Made by a program: the position numbers and the translations under genes. Below the pieces are notes generated by a model, which made no database searches, had not been told where the DNA came from, and was given only the letters and a program-made list of their open reading frames with translations. A DNA stretch of 5,180 nucleotides from Desulfobacterales bacterium (GTDB taxonomy: Bacteria; Desulfobacterota; Desulfobacteria; Desulfobacterales; UBA2174_A): positions 1-5,180 of the forward strand of contig JALOPD010000260.1 of assembly GCA_025454075.1 (NCBI GenBank). The letters run 5' to 3'. Shown piece by piece: positions 4,747-5,180 of the stretch (positions are counted from its first letter, which is position 1; each line of letters opens with the position of its first letter).

Positions 4747-5180
4747 ATGTTCTTCAGCCTGATCCCGTCGAACGAACACGGTTCCCAGCCCGACCCGCAG
4801 CACACCCACATATCCGTCATCATCGACCGCTCGGGCTCCATGGAGTCCATCCGGGACGACACCATCGGCGGCTTCAACACCTTTCTCGGCGAGCAGCGCG
4901 GCCGGCCCGGCAACGCCACGCTGACCCTGGTGCAGTTCGACTCGCAGGACCCCTACGAGGTGATCCACAGCTTCCGGTCGGTCGCGGAGGTCCCCGAGCT
5001 CACGCGGGAGACCTACGTCCCGCGGGCCAGCACGCCCCTGCTCGACGCGGTCGGGCGCGGCATCAACGACCTGGAAGGGATGCTGGTCGGCATCGAACTG
5101 TCCCGGCGGCCGGCGAAGGTGATCTTCGTCGTCATCACCGACGGCCAGGAGAACGCCAGCCGGGAGTTCCGGCGGGAGCA
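4747..5180 (+). CDS. von Willebrand factor A domain protein (3'-truncated by window end)
   Basis: The frame from ATG 4747 is open for 144 codons to the window edge; the start is fixed by a consensus Shine-Dalgarno sequence. After a short N-terminal lead (about 1-20) a vWA domain begins with HISVIIDRSGSM (21-32). The metal-ion-dependent adhesion site is complete: DRSGS (Asp27, Ser29, Ser31), Thr96 in ASTPLLDA and Asp132 in VITDGQENAS. Other family features are GGFNTFLGEQ (41-50) and LTLVQFDS (59-66). There is no signal peptide or membrane segment in the visible part, so it is probably cytoplasmic. Such stand-alone vWA proteins of roughly 200 residues or more are common in bacteria, and their role is usually unknown; metal-dependent binding of a protein partner is the family expectation. 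It points away from the VOC-ycaC operon, and partners may lie past the window. Confidence 0.92.
   Translation, partial: MFFSLIPSNEHGSQPDPQHTHISVIIDRSGSMESIRDDTIGGFNTFLGEQRGRPGNATLTLVQFDSQDPYEVIHSFRSVAEVPELTRETYVPRASTPLLDAVGRGINDLEGMLVGIELSRRPAKVIFVVITDGQENASREFRRE

Noticed and set aside
4389..4919. A 176-codon minus-strand frame across the vWA start and the spacer
   Set aside because: It is antisense to the vWA MIDAS region and has no ribosome binding site or domain.

Overview
The window is GC-rich (over 70% in places) and densely coded. It looks like the chromosome of a Gram-negative bacterium, because it holds a full-length bifunctional HldE, which makes ADP-heptose for the lipopolysaccharide inner core. 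A high-GC Desulfobacterota/deltaproteobacterial or similar proteobacterial source fits, but that is an inference from gene content and composition. Nothing in the window shows a transposase, integrase or CRISPR array.

Left part, plus strand (1-2404): the last codons of an unidentified gene are followed one base later by a GTG-started YbgC-like hotdog thioesterase, and after 23 bases by hldE. The tight spacing suggests one transcription unit. After a 177-base spacer comes a small DUF167/YggU-family gene.

Middle (2405-2687): a sigma70-like promoter precedes an initiator tRNA-fMet gene (CAT anticodon, encoded CCA). Its 3' end runs straight into a strong, nearly symmetrical hairpin flanked by A-rich and T-rich arms. 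The hairpin can terminate the tRNA on the plus strand and the converging minus-strand genes on the other.

Right part, minus strand (4370 down to 2688): a VOC/PhnB-like protein, a YcaC-type isochorismatase-family hydrolase 12 bases downstream, and a small exported protein of a family I recognise only by pattern. Each has a good Shine-Dalgarno sequence and they probably form one operon. The exported-protein gene is clearly lower in GC than its neighbours.

Right end: about 350 bases without a convincing gene (4384-4733) separate this operon from a divergent gene for a von Willebrand factor A domain protein, cut off by the window edge. This spacer carries four short inverted repeats and is open in a reading frame on both strands. 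It is the least explained part of the window. I found no clear evidence for a new multi-gene system; most genes belong to known families.
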